DNA of 50,725 nucleotides from Azohydromonas aeria (GTDB lineage Bacteria > Pseudomonadota > Gammaproteobacteria > Burkholderiales > Burkholderiaceae_C): positions 1-50,725 of the forward strand of contig NZ_VIDQ01000057.1 in the NCBI RefSeq assembly GCF_009760915.1, written 5' to 3'. The notes under the pieces were generated by a model. It had not been told where the DNA came from, searched no databases, and saw only the letters and a program-made list of their open reading frames with translations. Both the position numbers and the translations under genes were made by a program. This document shows, in pieces, positions 33,445 to 41,504 of this stretch. Numbering within the stretch: the stretch's first letter is position 1; every line of letters starts with the position of its first letter.

Positions 33445-33828
33445 TCAATGCCGGCTCTCCGACAACCCCGCCGCTGGGCTCTGCCCTCCCAGGCCCGAGC
33501 CGGTGCCGCCCGTCAGCGGCTGGCCCAGGGTGCTGGAGCCGGAGCCGGAACTGGCGCTGGAACCGGTCCCGGCGCTGCTGCTCCCCGAGGGCGTCCCGTC
33601 CCCCGCGTTGACCGAGGACACGTTCTCCGAGCGGATGGGCGACTGCGCCGCGCTGGAAAACTCGTCCACGCGCCCGCCCGAGGCCGCGGTCTCGCGGTAG
33701 GACTTGCCGCCGACGCCCAGGGAGGACAGGGACGGCAGCGACGACATCAGCGACGCGCCGCCTTTCTTCTTCGAGTACGCGGACATCGCAACCGCGCCGA
33801 TGACGAGGCCGACCAGGAATCCAGGCAT
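33445..33828 (-). CDS. Small Gly/Ser-rich membrane-anchored hypothetical protein
   Basis: The 127-aa protein begins with a hydrophobic segment (MPGFLVGLVIGAVAMSAYS) followed by KKKGG, so the N-terminus is either a membrane anchor or an uncleaved signal. The rest is low-complexity: SSLPSLSSLGVGGKSY, then Gly/Ser/Thr-rich sequence to the end (SGSGSSTLGQPLTGGTGSG). ATG 33828 has GGAG seven bases upstream. No function is recognised. The kinase gene ends 74 bp upstream on the same strand. Confidence 0.55.
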   Translation of the reverse strand: MPGFLVGLVIGAVAMSAYSKKKGGASLMSSLPSLSSLGVGGKSYRETAASGGRVDEFSSAAQSPIRSENVSSVNAGDGTPSGSSSAGTGSSASSGSGSSTLGQPLTGGTGSGLGGQSPAAGLSESRH

Positions 33829-33902
33829 GGTGCTCTCCAGAGGAATGATGGAACCCGAAGGTCGGCAAGTCGCATGCCCTGCCGGCGCCGATGTCCGCTG
33901 CC

Positions 33903-35969
33903 TCAGCCCGACACCCGCGCGTGCTGAGCCAGCAGCGCGCGCAGCGCGTCCAGCTCCACCGGCTTGGTCAGGTGCCCGTCGAAGCCGGCCTCGGCCGTGC
34001 GGCGCCGGTCGCTCTCGGCGCCCCAGCCGGTGAGCGCGACGATGGCCGCGCCCGAGGTCTGCGGTTCGGCGCGCAACCGGCGCGCCACCTCGTAGCCGTC
34101 CAGCCCCGGCAGGCCCAGGTCGAGCAGCACCAGCTGCGGGTCGAAGGCGCGCGCCTGGCACAGCGCCGCGGGGCCGTCCGCCGCCCAGGCCACGCGGTGG
34201 CCCAGCGCCTGCAGCAGCGCCACCAGCATGGTCAGCCCGTCCGGGTTGTCCTCCACCACCAGCACGCGCGGCAGCGCCGAGCGTGCGCCTTCAGAGCGTG
34301 CGGGCGCCATCGGCACGGGCGGCCGCGCCACGGGCGCCAGCGGCAGCTCCACCGTGAACGTGCTGCCCTCGTCCAGCCCGTCGCTGTGCATGCGCACGCT
34401 GCCGCCGTGCATCTCGGCGAGCCTCTTCACCAGCGACAGGCCGATGCCCAGTCCGCCCTTGGCGCGCGCGGCGCTGTGGTGCAGCTGCGTGAACATCCGG
34501 AACAGCTTGCCCTGCTGGTCCGGCGGCACGCCGATGCCGTTGTCCACCACCTCCACCACCGCGCGCGCGCCCGCGCTCCAGCCGGCCAGGCGGATGTCGC
34601 CACCGTCGGGCGTGTACTTGGCGGCGTTGGTCAGCAGGTTGCCGATGACCTGCACCACGCGCGCCGGGTCGGCGTCGAGCAGCACGGCGTCGTCGGGCAG
34701 CTGCAGCGCCAGCCGGTGCTGCGCGGCCTCGATGGCCGGGCGCGCCGTCTCCACCGCCTCCTGCATCAGCCGGCGCAGCGGCACCACCTCGCGCTGCAGC
34801 GTGATCAGCCCGCGGCTGATGCGCGAGACGTCCAGCAGATCGTCGATGAGCCGCGCCATGTGCGTGGCCTGCCGGTCGATGATGTTCTGCGCCTGCGCCT
34901 GCCGCCCCGGGTCGGCCGACATGCGCAGCAGCGCGATGGCGTACTTGATCGGCGCCAGCGGGTTGCGCAGCTCGTGCGCCAGCGTGGCCAGGAACTCGTC
35001 CTTGTGCCGGTCCTGTTCGCGCAGCAGCGCGTCGGCGCGCACGCGCTCGATGTGCGCCCAGCTGCGCTCGACCACCTCGGCGATCACGGAGATCTCCGCC
35101 TCGCTCCAGCGCCGCGGCCGCGCCTGGTGCACGGCCATCATCGCCACCAGGCGGCCGCCCTTGACCAAGCCGGCGCAGACGATGGCCTTGATGCCGATGG
35201 CGTTGAACATGCGCCCGCCGCCGTCGTCGCCGAGCTCGCGGTCCACGTCGTTGACGACCAGGTGGCGCCCTCGGCGCAGGTTGAACGTGGCCTGTGGCCC
35301 GAACAGGTCCAGCGAGTACACGCCGGCGCTGCTGGGCACGCCCGGGCGGGCCCAGTCGCTGCGGATGGTGAAGCGGTCGTTGTCGGGCTCCACGTCGGCA
35401 TAGGCACAGCGCGTGGCGCCCAGGTGCTGGCCAAGCATGCGCGCGGTGACGGCCATGATCTCGGTGGCGTCGTTGAGGCCGCGCACGGCCTGGCCGATGC
35501 GGTCCAGGAAGCGCAGCCGCTCCTCGCTGGCGCGCAGCGCCTCCTGCGCGCGGCGCTCGGCCGTCACGTCCACGCAGGTGCCCACCCACTCGCGGATGCC
35601 GCCGTCCGCGGCGAACACCGGCGCGCCCTGCGCCATGACCTCGCGGTACTCGCCGTCGAAGCGGCGCAGCCGGTACTGCAGCAGCACCACCGCGCGCGCG
35701 GCCAGCCCCTGGCGCCAGCGCGCCGCGACCTCGGCCCGGTCGTCGGGATGCACGGCCTGGCTCCAGCCCCAGCCGCGGTACTCGTCGAAGCGCTGGCCGG
35801 TGAAGGCACTCCAGGAGGGGTTCTCGATCTCGATGCCGCCGTGGGCGGCGGCGTGCCACACCACGGCGGCGGGCGCTGGAGCCGCCGCGCCGGACGGCCC
35901 AGCGGCAGCCCGGGCGGCGAAGGGTTCATCATCGACAGGCACGGCGGGAAAGTTGGCGTGAAAAGACAA
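33903..35969 (-). CDS. Hybrid histidine kinase (PAS-GAF-HisKA-HATPase-REC)
   Basis: The 688-aa cytosolic kinase has a PAS domain (about 35-140), a GAF domain (about 155-312, with YADVEPDNDRFTIRSDW), HisKA with His332 in ATLAHELRNPLAPIK, an ATPase domain (GNLLTNAAKYTPDG, DNGIGVPPDQ, GGLGIGLSLV) and a C-terminal receiver (VLVVEDNPDG, phospho-acceptor Asp in LVLLDLGLPGLDGY, and a Lys in LTKPVE). No membrane helix is seen, so it senses a cytosolic signal. The chosen TTG start at 35969 has no strong ribosome site; a later start within the first 20 residues is possible. No partner regulator with an output domain lies nearby. Confidence 0.88.
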   Translation of the reverse strand: MSFHANFPAVPVDDEPFAARAAAGPSGAAAPAPAAVVWHAAAHGGIEIENPSWSAFTGQRFDEYRGWGWSQAVHPDDRAEVAARWRQGLAARAVVLLQYRLRRFDGEYREVMAQGAPVFAADGGIREWVGTCVDVTAERRAQEALRASEERLRFLDRIGQAVRGLNDATEIMAVTARMLGQHLGATRCAYADVEPDNDRFTIRSDWARPGVPSSAGVYSLDLFGPQATFNLRRGRHLVVNDVDRELGDDGGGRMFNAIGIKAIVCAGLVKGGRLVAMMAVHQARPRRWSEAEISVIAEVVERSWAHIERVRADALLREQDRHKDEFLATLAHELRNPLAPIKYAIALLRMSADPGRQAQAQNIIDRQATHMARLIDDLLDVSRISRGLITLQREVVPLRRLMQEAVETARPAIEAAQHRLALQLPDDAVLLDADPARVVQVIGNLLTNAAKYTPDGGDIRLAGWSAGARAVVEVVDNGIGVPPDQQGKLFRMFTQLHHSAARAKGGLGIGLSLVKRLAEMHGGSVRMHSDGLDEGSTFTVELPLAPVARPPVPMAPARSEGARSALPRVLVVEDNPDGLTMLVALLQALGHRVAWAADGPAALCQARAFDPQLVLLDLGLPGLDGYEVARRLRAEPQTSGAAIVALTGWGAESDRRRTAEAGFDGHLTKPVELDALRALLAQHARVSG

Positions 35970-36052
35970 GGCAGGTCAGCAATTGGCCGTCCCGGGACAG
36001 TCCCGGACCCCACCGGAAGAAGGTCCGGCAGGCCCGGGTTCGCGGCCCGGCC

Positions 36053-37078
36053 TCAACCCTGCGGCTTGCCTCCCGTGCTGCCGAAGATGTCGCCGCTGGT
36101 GAAGGGCGACGCCGGGTCCGCCAGCAGCACGTACAGCGGCGCGATCTCCGCCGGCTGGCCCGGGCGGCCCATGGGCGTGTCGCCGCCGAAGTTGGTGAGA
36201 CGCTCCATCTTCTGGCCGCAGCTGGGCTGCAGCGGCGTCCAGTACGGCCCCGGCGCCACGGCGTTGATGCGGATGCCCTTGGGCGTGAGCTGGCGCGACC
36301 AGGATTTCGTGAACGACGTGATCGCCGCCTTGGTCGCGGCGTAATCCGAGATCTCGGGCGAGGGGTCGTAGGCGTTGATGGACGCCGTGTTGATGATCAC
36401 CGCGCCAGGCTTCAAATGCGGCAGCGCCGCCTTGGTGATCCAGAACATGGCGTAGACGTTGGTCTTGAAGCTGGCGTCGAAGTCCTCAGTGGTGATCTCG
36501 GCCAGCGAGTCGCGCGCCTGCTGGAAGGCGGCGTTGTTGACCAGGATGTCGAGGCCGCCGAGCTGCCTGACGGCCTCCTCGACCATCTGGCGGCAGAAGG
36601 CTTCGCTGCGGATGTCGCCCGGCAGCGTCACGGCCTTGCGCCCTTCGGCGCGGATGAGCTGCACCACCTCGCGCGCGTCTTCCTCCTCGGCCGGCAGGTA
36701 GCCGATGGCCACGTCGGCGCCCTCGCGCGCGTAGGCGATGGCCGCGGCGCGGCCGATGCCGGAATCCCCGCCGGTGATCAGCGCCTTGCGCCCAAGCAAC
36801 TTGCCGGCGCCGCGGTAGCTGCGCTCGCCGTGGTCGGGGCGCGGCGTCATCTTGTTGGTCAGGCCCGGGCGCGGCTGCTCCTGCTTCGGAAACGGCGGGC
36901 GCGCGTAGGCGCTGCGCGGGTCCTGCGGCGGCTGCGCCGCGGCGCCGGGCGCGGGCGCGCCGCCGGCCGGGACGTTCTGCGCGGTGGCCGTGGCGCCGGT
37001 GCCCAGCAGGGCCAGGCCCGCGCCCAGGCGCAGGGCGCCGCGGCGCGGCGGGATGGCGGAGTCGTCGGGGGAATCCAT
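36053..37078 (-). CDS. Short-chain dehydrogenase with Tat-like N-terminus
   Basis: The 341-aa SDR has the cofactor motif TGGDSGIGR (102-110), NNAA, the active-site Ser in IINTASINAY and YAATK, so all catalytic residues are present. It resembles the YghA group of NADP-dependent SDRs. It begins with about 80 extra residues: PPRRGALRLGAGLALLGTG, a twin-arginine-like hydrophobic segment, and a Pro-rich linker with RPPFPKQEQPRPG. This could be a Tat export signal, although only the RR and hydrophobic part match. ATG 37078 has AAGGAA seven bases upstream. Confidence 0.88.
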   Translation of the reverse strand: MDSPDDSAIPPRRGALRLGAGLALLGTGATATAQNVPAGGAPAPGAAAQPPQDPRSAYARPPFPKQEQPRPGLTNKMTPRPDHGERSYRGAGKLLGRKALITGGDSGIGRAAAIAYAREGADVAIGYLPAEEEDAREVVQLIRAEGRKAVTLPGDIRSEAFCRQMVEEAVRQLGGLDILVNNAAFQQARDSLAEITTEDFDASFKTNVYAMFWITKAALPHLKPGAVIINTASINAYDPSPEISDYAATKAAITSFTKSWSRQLTPKGIRINAVAPGPYWTPLQPSCGQKMERLTNFGGDTPMGRPGQPAEIAPLYVLLADPASPFTSGDIFGSTGGKPQG

Positions 37079-37186
37079 GGAATGCTTCCTTCACTGCGGC
37101 CGCCGGAGGGCGGCGGAAGCACGGCGGTCGGCAACGCCCATTCCCGGGTGCGCGCTGCGTGCGCAACCACACCTTGGCCGGGCCCG

Positions 37187-38617
37187 TCAGGCGCCCCGCG
37201 CCAGCGCCTCCAGCACGCCCGGCTCGAAGTGGCCGTCGATGAAGTCCGCCAGCCCGTCGAACACCGCGTCCAGCGGCCGCACCCGCGCGCCGAACAGCGC
37301 GTGCAGCACGTCGCCCGACTCGAACAGCCCGTGCGCGTACAGGCCCAGCACGCTGCCACGCTGCCAGCCGATGGGCTCGCCGGCCTCGTTGCGCAGCGCC
37401 ACGGCGCAGCCGTCCACGGCCTGCGTGCGGCCGTGGCGGATCTCGTAGCCCTCGAACGCGAGGCCGGACAGCGCGCCCCAGGGCGCGGGCAGTGCCTCGA
37501 AGCCGACGCGGCCCGGGCGCAGCAGCTTTTCCGCCGCGAAGGTGGTTTCCAGCGGCAGCAGGTCCAGCCCCGGGCCGGCGCCGTCCACGCCATGCGGGTC
37601 GTGCAGCGCGCGGCCCAGCATCTGCAGCCCGCCGCACACGCCCAGCAGTGGCCGGTGCGCGGCGGCGTGGCGGCGGATCGGCGCCTCGAAGCCCTGTGCG
37701 CGCAGCCACGCCAAGTCGCCGCTGGTGTGCTTGGAGCCGGGCAGCACGATCCAGTCCGCGCCCGCCAGCTCGGCCGGCGTGCGCGCCCAGGTCAGGCGCA
37801 CGCCGGGCAGGCGGCGCAACGGCTGGAACTCGTCGAGGTTGGAGATGCGCGGGTACGCCACCACGGCGACGTGCAGGCCCTCGCCGCGCGCGCCCTCGGC
37901 GTCGTGCAGGCCGTCCTCCTCGGGCAGGCCATGCTCGCGCCACATCGGCAGCACGCCGACCGTGGGTACGCCGGTGAGGTCCCGCAGCTGCTGCGGTCCC
38001 GGCGCCAGCAGCGCCGCGTCGCCGCGGAAGCGGTTGAGCACGAAACCGCGGATCAGCGCGCGCTCCTCGGCCGGCAGCAGCGCGTGCGTGCCGTACAGGT
38101 GCGCGAAGGCGCCGCCGCGGTCAATGTCCGTGACCAGCAGGCAGGCCGCGCGCGCGGCCAGCGCGGTGCGCATGTTCACGTAGTCGCTGGCGTGCAGGTT
38201 GATCTCGGCGGGCGAGCCCGCGCCCTCGATGACGACCAGGTCGTTCTCCGCCAGCAGCTCCTGCAGCGCCTGGCGCGCCGGCGGCCACAGCAGCTCGCTG
38301 CGGTGGCGCCAGGGCACGGCCATCAGGTCCGGCCGGGCCTGGCCCAGCACGACGACCTGGCTGGCGGTGTCGCGCTCGGGTTTCAGCAGCACCGGGTTCA
38401 TGCGCACCTCGGGCACGGCGCGCGCGGCCAGGGCCTGGAAGTACTGCGCGCTGCCGATCTCGCCCGTGCGGCCGTGCAGGCCCGGCACCACGCGCGCGTT
38501 GTTGCTCATGTTCTGCGCCTTGAAGGGCGCGACCTTCAGGCCCCGGCGCGCATACCAGCGGCACAGCGCGGTGGCGAGCCAGCTCTTGCCCGCCCCGCTG
38601 GTGGTGCCCAGCACCAT
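37187..38617 (-). CDS. cobQ: Cobyric acid synthase
   Basis: The 476-aa enzyme amidates side chains of adenosylcobyrinate a,c-diamide in cobalamin synthesis, using glutamine and ATP. The N-terminal ATP-binding domain begins VLGTTSGAGKSW and contains KAQNMSNNARV; the C-terminal glutaminase-like domain has the Cys in LLGVCGGLQMLG and the His in LYAHGLFESG. Length is typical of the family. ATG 38617 (or the adjacent GTG 38620) begins the family-typical sequence. No other cob gene is adjacent, and no cobalamin riboswitch fits in the 59-bp gap upstream. Confidence 0.92.
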   Translation of the reverse strand: MVLGTTSGAGKSWLATALCRWYARRGLKVAPFKAQNMSNNARVVPGLHGRTGEIGSAQYFQALAARAVPEVRMNPVLLKPERDTASQVVVLGQARPDLMAVPWRHRSELLWPPARQALQELLAENDLVVIEGAGSPAEINLHASDYVNMRTALAARAACLLVTDIDRGGAFAHLYGTHALLPAEERALIRGFVLNRFRGDAALLAPGPQQLRDLTGVPTVGVLPMWREHGLPEEDGLHDAEGARGEGLHVAVVAYPRISNLDEFQPLRRLPGVRLTWARTPAELAGADWIVLPGSKHTSGDLAWLRAQGFEAPIRRHAAAHRPLLGVCGGLQMLGRALHDPHGVDGAGPGLDLLPLETTFAAEKLLRPGRVGFEALPAPWGALSGLAFEGYEIRHGRTQAVDGCAVALRNEAGEPIGWQRGSVLGLYAHGLFESGDVLHALFGARVRPLDAVFDGLADFIDGHFEPGVLEALARGA

Positions 38618-38676
38618 CACGGCTTGTCCCAATCCGTCTCCTCCGTTGTCGGCGAAGACGGGATTGGACACGAGCC

Positions 38677-39063
38677 TCAGCGCATCGCTTCCTGCGCCGC
38701 CTTGGCGAGGAACCCGGAGCGCGTCATGTGGTGCGCGTCGGCCCACGCGTCAATGCGCTGCACCAGGTGCGCCGGCAGGCTGATGTTGAGCCGTACCGGC
38801 CTGGCGTCGAGGCGGCTCAGGTCCACCTCGGCCAGCAGCCACACGCCGCCCTCGTATTGCGGATCGCGGGCCAGTTGTTCCAGCGGGGTGGGCGGCGGCA
38901 CCGCCTCGGGCTCGTCGTGAAAGTGTGCCTCCACGGCATCCTGGATCGCGTTGGGCAATCCCTCCCAGTCATCGGCCGCGGCGAAGCAGCCCGGGAAGTC
39001 TGGAAAGGTCACGCCGTGCGCGTGCGTGGCGTCACCCATGTGCACGTAGACGGGATACAGCAT
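38677..39063 (-). CDS. HicB-type antitoxin, apparently without HicA
   Basis: The 128-aa protein has an N-terminal HicB-like partner-binding domain (YPVYVHMGDATHAHGVTFPD and FPGCFAAADDWEGLPNAIQD) and a C-terminal ribbon-helix-helix (LNISLPAHLVQRIDAWADAH, then SGFLAKAAQEAM). HicB antitoxins neutralise HicA mRNA endonucleases and repress their own operon. ATG 39063 has AGGAG six bases upstream. hicA normally lies just upstream, but here only 65 bp separate the gene from dedA, and the 59 bp downstream do not encode it, so it is an orphan. Direct repeats at 39089-39105 may be its operator. Confidence 0.8.
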   Translation of the reverse strand: MLYPVYVHMGDATHAHGVTFPDFPGCFAAADDWEGLPNAIQDAVEAHFHDEPEAVPPPTPLEQLARDPQYEGGVWLLAEVDLSRLDARPVRLNISLPAHLVQRIDAWADAHHMTRSGFLAKAAQEAMR

Positions 39064-39088
39064 GGCAACTCCTGGCGGGAAGCTCAAT

Positions 39089-39105
39089 ATACACACGAAT
39101 ACACA
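39089..39105. promoter_or_regulatory. Direct-repeat operator candidate upstream of hicB-like gene
   Basis: ATACACA occurs at 39089-39095 and 39099-39105, a 10-bp period that would place both copies on one helix face. It lies 25-40 bp upstream of the hicB-like start, where a ribbon-helix-helix autorepressor would bind. Confidence 0.45.
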
Positions 39106-39128
39106 AATTCCAGGCGAGTACCGTTTTG

Positions 39129-39686
39129 TCAATGCACTCGCCGCCGATGCCGCCGCCACAGCCACACCAGCAGCGCCGCGCCCAGGAGCGAGCCCATCAG
39201 CGCCATCTGGTAGTGCTGCAGTTCGCCCAGCAGCGCCTGCGCCGCGGCGCCGAAGACCCAGCCGATGCCGCCCACCAGCACCGCCCAGATCACCGCCCCG
39301 ATGCCGTTGAACAGGATGAAGCGCCAGGCCGGCAGCGGCGACGCGCCGATGAACAGCGGCCCCGCGATGCGCAGCCCGTAGGCGAAGCGCAGCCCGATGA
39401 TCAGCGGCGCGTGCCAGCGCTCCAGCAGCACGTGCACGCGCTCGGCCTTGGCCGCGAGCTTCGGATGCCTTTCCAGCAGCTGCGGCCCGCGCCAGCGGCC
39501 GAGCCAGAAGTAGATCTGGTCGCCCACCATCGCCATCACCGTGGCGATGGACAGCACCGCTTCCGGCTCCAGCCGCCCCTTGTGCGCAGCGAATCCGGCC
39601 AGCACCAGCACCGTCTCACCTTCGAGCAGGCAGCCCAGCGCCAGCATCCAGTAGCCGTGGGTTTCGATGAGGGTGCCCAGGTTCAT
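39129..39686 (-). CDS. DedA family membrane protein
   Basis: The 185-aa protein shows the DedA/VTT pattern: an N-terminal amphipathic half with CLLEGETVLVLAGFAAHKG, then GDQIYFWLGRWRG, RFAYGLRIAGPLFIGAS and WRFILFNGIGAVIWAV. Several membrane helices are predicted. DedA proteins are linked to lipid-carrier flipping and membrane homeostasis; this one could recycle undecaprenyl phosphate or a similar lipid. ATG 39686 has AAGGAGG upstream. It ends with a basic tail (RRHRRRVH). The hicB-like gene follows on the same strand. Confidence 0.9.
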   Translation of the reverse strand: MNLGTLIETHGYWMLALGCLLEGETVLVLAGFAAHKGRLEPEAVLSIATVMAMVGDQIYFWLGRWRGPQLLERHPKLAAKAERVHVLLERWHAPLIIGLRFAYGLRIAGPLFIGASPLPAWRFILFNGIGAVIWAVLVGGIGWVFGAAAQALLGELQHYQMALMGSLLGAALLVWLWRRHRRRVH

Positions 39687-39816
39687 CGCTCCTCCTTGCG
39701 CGGCCGGGACCCAACCCGGGCCGCCCGGTAGCAATCGGTAAGCCGCGTGCCGCCGCGGCACCGGCCGTGACTATCCTCGACCGGCGCCCGCTGGGGCATC
39801 ACGACAGGAGGCTTCC

Positions 39817-40254
39817 TTGAGCAACGACGCCACGACGTCCGGCCGCGAGGGCTGGGCCTGGACCCTGCGCTGGCCGCCCGGGGGCGACGGCGGCTGGCTG
39901 AAGTTCGCCCCGGACCAGCTCTGGCAGCCGGTCAACCCGGGCTGGAGCTTCGGCAACGTCACCGTCAACCACGGCAACTCCTCGGCCCCCGAAGTGGAGC
40001 AGGCGGTGCTCGCCCGCTACAGCTACGGTCGCCAGATCGGCCGATTGATGGACGCCGTGGAAGCGCTGGTGGACGCGCTGCCGCCCGCGCAGCAGGAGCA
40101 GCCGGCGCTCAGGCGCTTCAAGCAGCTCGCCCAGGAGGTATGCGAGCTCAAGAAGGAAAACCGCGCGCAGCGCCTGCGGCGGCTGCGCGCGGAACTGGCC
40201 GAGCTCAGGAGCAGCGACCCCGAGGGCTGGATCGCCCTGATGCGCGAGCGCTGA
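39817..40254 (+). CDS. Conserved hypothetical protein with C-terminal coiled coil
   Basis: The 145-aa protein uses a TTG start at 39817, five bases after AGGAGG (39806-39811). The N-terminal half is Trp-rich (GWAWTLRWPPGGDGGW, LWQPVNPGWSFGNVTV). The middle has ARYSYGRQIGRLMDAVEALV, and the C-terminal half is a coiled-coil-like charged helix (RFKQLAQEVCELKKENRAQR). No signal or membrane segment. I do not know the family. It is convergent with the thiolase gene. Confidence 0.65.
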   Translation: MSNDATTSGREGWAWTLRWPPGGDGGWLKFAPDQLWQPVNPGWSFGNVTVNHGNSSAPEVEQAVLARYSYGRQIGRLMDAVEALVDALPPAQQEQPALRRFKQLAQEVCELKKENRAQRLRRLRAELAELRSSDPEGWIALMRER

Positions 40255-40277
40255 TCAGCCCGCCGGGGACATGGGCC

Positions 40278-41480
40278 TCACAGCCGCTCGAAGATCCCCG
40301 CCGCGCCCTGCCCCGTGCCCACGCACATCGTGAGCAGGCCGTAGCGCCCGCCGCGCCGGCGCAGCCCGTGGATCAGGTTGGCAGCGCGGATGGCGCCCGT
40401 GGCGCCCAGCGGATGCCCCAGCGCGATGGCGCCGCCATAGGGGTTGAGCTTGGCGCGGTCGATGCCGACGCTGTCCACCACCGCGATGGCCTGCGCCGCG
40501 AAGGCCTCGTTCAGCTCGATCCAGTCCATGTCGGAGAGCTGCAGCCCGGCGTACTTCAGGGCCGCGGGAATCGCCTCGATCGGGCCTATGCCCATGATCT
40601 CCGGCGGCACGCCCTTGACCGCGAAGCTCACGAAGCGCGCCAGCGGCTGCAGGTTGAAGCGCTTCACCGCCGCCTCGCTGGCCAGGATCAGCGCGCCGGC
40701 GCCGTCGCTGGTCTGCGAGCTGTTGCCCGCGGTCACGCTGCCCCTGGCGGCGAACACGGGCTTCAGCTTGCCCAGGCCTTCGAGCGTGGTGTCGGGGCGC
40801 GGGCCTTCGTCGGTGTCCACCAGGCGCGTGGTCTTGATGACTTCGCCCGTGGCCAGGTCGGGCCGGCGCTCCACCACCTCCACCGGCGTGATGGCGTCAC
40901 GCACCTCGCCGCTGGCGATCGCCGCGACGGCCTTCTGGTGCGAGGCCAGCGCAAACTCGTCCTGCGCCTGCCGGCTCACCTTCCACTGCGCCGCCACCTT
41001 CTCCGCCGTCAGGCCCATGCCGTAGGCGATGCCCACGTTCTCGTCGCGCGTGAACATCTCCGGGTTGAAGGACGGCTTGTTGCCGCCCATGGGCACCAGG
41101 CTCATCGACTCGACGCCGCCGGCGATCATCACGTCGGCCTCGCCGACGCGGATGCGGTCCGCCGCCATCTGGATCGCCGTCAGGCCCGAGGCGCAGAAGC
41201 GGTTCACCGTGGCGCCGCCCACCGACGACGGCAGCCCGGCCAGCAGCACGCCCAGGCGCGCCACGTTCATGCCCTGCTCCCCTTCCGGAAAGGAGCAGCC
41301 GACGATGGCGTCCTCGATCGCCGCCGGGTCCAGCGACGGCACCTGCGCCAGCGCGCCACGCAGCGCGGCCACCAGCAGGTCGTCCGGCCGGGTGTTGCGG
41401 AAGTAACCGCGGCCCGACTTGCCGATGGGCGTGCGCGTGGCCGCGACGACGTAGGCCTCCTGAACTTGCACCGTGCTCAT
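40278..41480 (-). CDS. fadA: Acetyl-CoA C-acyltransferase (thiolase, FadA type)
   Basis: The 400-aa enzyme performs the last step of beta-oxidation, cleaving 3-ketoacyl-CoA with CoA. Catalytic residues are all visible: Cys96 in NRFCASGLTAIQ, His in GGAIALGHPLGATGA and Cys in LTMCVGTGQGAAG. The ATG at 41480 has GAGGA nine bases upstream. It lies 24 bp after the FadB-type gene and is the last gene of the probable operon that starts with tetR at 46920. Length and motifs are typical of class I thiolases. Confidence 0.93.
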   Translation of the reverse strand: MSTVQVQEAYVVAATRTPIGKSGRGYFRNTRPDDLLVAALRGALAQVPSLDPAAIEDAIVGCSFPEGEQGMNVARLGVLLAGLPSSVGGATVNRFCASGLTAIQMAADRIRVGEADVMIAGGVESMSLVPMGGNKPSFNPEMFTRDENVGIAYGMGLTAEKVAAQWKVSRQAQDEFALASHQKAVAAIASGEVRDAITPVEVVERRPDLATGEVIKTTRLVDTDEGPRPDTTLEGLGKLKPVFAARGSVTAGNSSQTSDGAGALILASEAAVKRFNLQPLARFVSFAVKGVPPEIMGIGPIEAIPAALKYAGLQLSDMDWIELNEAFAAQAIAVVDSVGIDRAKLNPYGGAIALGHPLGATGAIRAANLIHGLRRRGGRYGLLTMCVGTGQGAAGIFERL

Positions 41481-41504
41481 GTGGTGTGTCCTCGTGTTCG
41501 GTGT

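Noticed and set aside
38618..38676. Cobalamin riboswitch upstream of cobQ
   Set aside because: The gap to the preceding gene is only 59 bp, far too short for the structure, and no B12-box-like sequence is visible.
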